Source: Pseudomonas sp. Os17 (GTDB lineage: Bacteria > Pseudomonadota > Gammaproteobacteria > Pseudomonadales > Pseudomonadaceae). Taken from it: a stretch of 64,000 bases of DNA. Below are positions 63,119 to 64,000 of this stretch, in pieces (positions within the stretch are counted from its first letter, which is position 1; each line of letters begins with the position of its first letter). The notes under the pieces are model-generated. The model searched no databases and had not been told where the DNA came from. It was given only the letters and a program-made list of their open reading frames with translations. The position numbers and the translations under genes are program-made. Location: assembly GCF_001547895.1 (NCBI RefSeq), contig NZ_AP014627.1:3413501-3477500 (forward strand), in the 5' to 3' direction.

Positions 63119-63180
63119 GCGCTGCGGTTGAGGGGGCAGGGACGCCGGATGAACGCCGCGTCCTGCCAGGGGCGGTGCGG

Positions 63181-63954
<774 letters not shown>

Positions 63955-64000
63955 GTATCAGCTCCTGCTAAAAAGTCAGAGATTGCGCGAAATGACCATG

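Overview
The window is a GC-rich bacterial chromosome segment that looks like Pseudomonas, most likely the fluorescens/protegens/chlororaphis side of the genus. The reasons are the codon usage, a complete arnBCADTEF-ugd lipid A operon, a PCu(A)C/SCO copper pair, a histidine/arginine-type ABC system next to ctlX-astA, and REP-type palindromes of the GTAGGAGC kind. No rRNA, tRNA or CRISPR array was recognised.

Layout. 1-2700 is an AT-richer scar. It holds two oppositely oriented fragments of an IS3-type transposase, a scatter of TCCACT-containing repeats, one PIN-like orphan gene and a perfect 15-bp inverted repeat. 2885-22399 is a large accessory block read left to right: a 111-aa beta-rich protein, a membrane-anchored 310-aa protein, a 1185-aa protein, an endonuclease/exonuclease/phosphatase-fold enzyme, a giant 3474-aa protein with LysM-like segments, a 169-aa protein ending in six identical 13-residue Cys-containing repeats, a DegT/DnrJ-type PLP-fold protein and a kinase-fold-like protein. 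Several of these genes overlap or abut. The last three look like a ribosomal-peptide precursor with two candidate modifying enzymes, and the block is the best candidate here for an undescribed system.

22420-40000 is mostly ordinary core and shell genes: a crotonase divergent from an AraC regulator with a LysE exporter, a SCO/PCu(A)C copper pair, a methyltransferase, an unassigned protein with a DHH-like motif, an MFS exporter, a SufR-like regulator overlapping an alpha/beta hydrolase, a divergent PagP-like lipid A acyltransferase, AzlCD, a lipoprotein with a Bax-like protein, and an iron(III) ABC importer with a Fur-like site. A stand-alone tyrosine recombinase follows.

40345-50780 is a nine-gene lipid A aminoarabinose operon, almost every junction overlapping by 4 bp, closed by an extra ArnT-like glycosyltransferase. 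50822-59119 carries a GNAT enzyme, an HPP-family membrane protein, a LysR regulator and a leftward arginine/citrulline module (ABC importer, Lrp regulator, CtlX hydrolase, AstA). 59577-63954 holds acyl-CoA genes (a 3-hydroxyisobutyryl-CoA hydrolase-like protein, an acyl-CoA dehydrogenase, an SDR and an enoyl-CoA hydratase). A 271-bp non-coding inverted-repeat element ends exactly at the SDR stop codon.

All functions come from reading motifs and gene order by eye. No database search was run.
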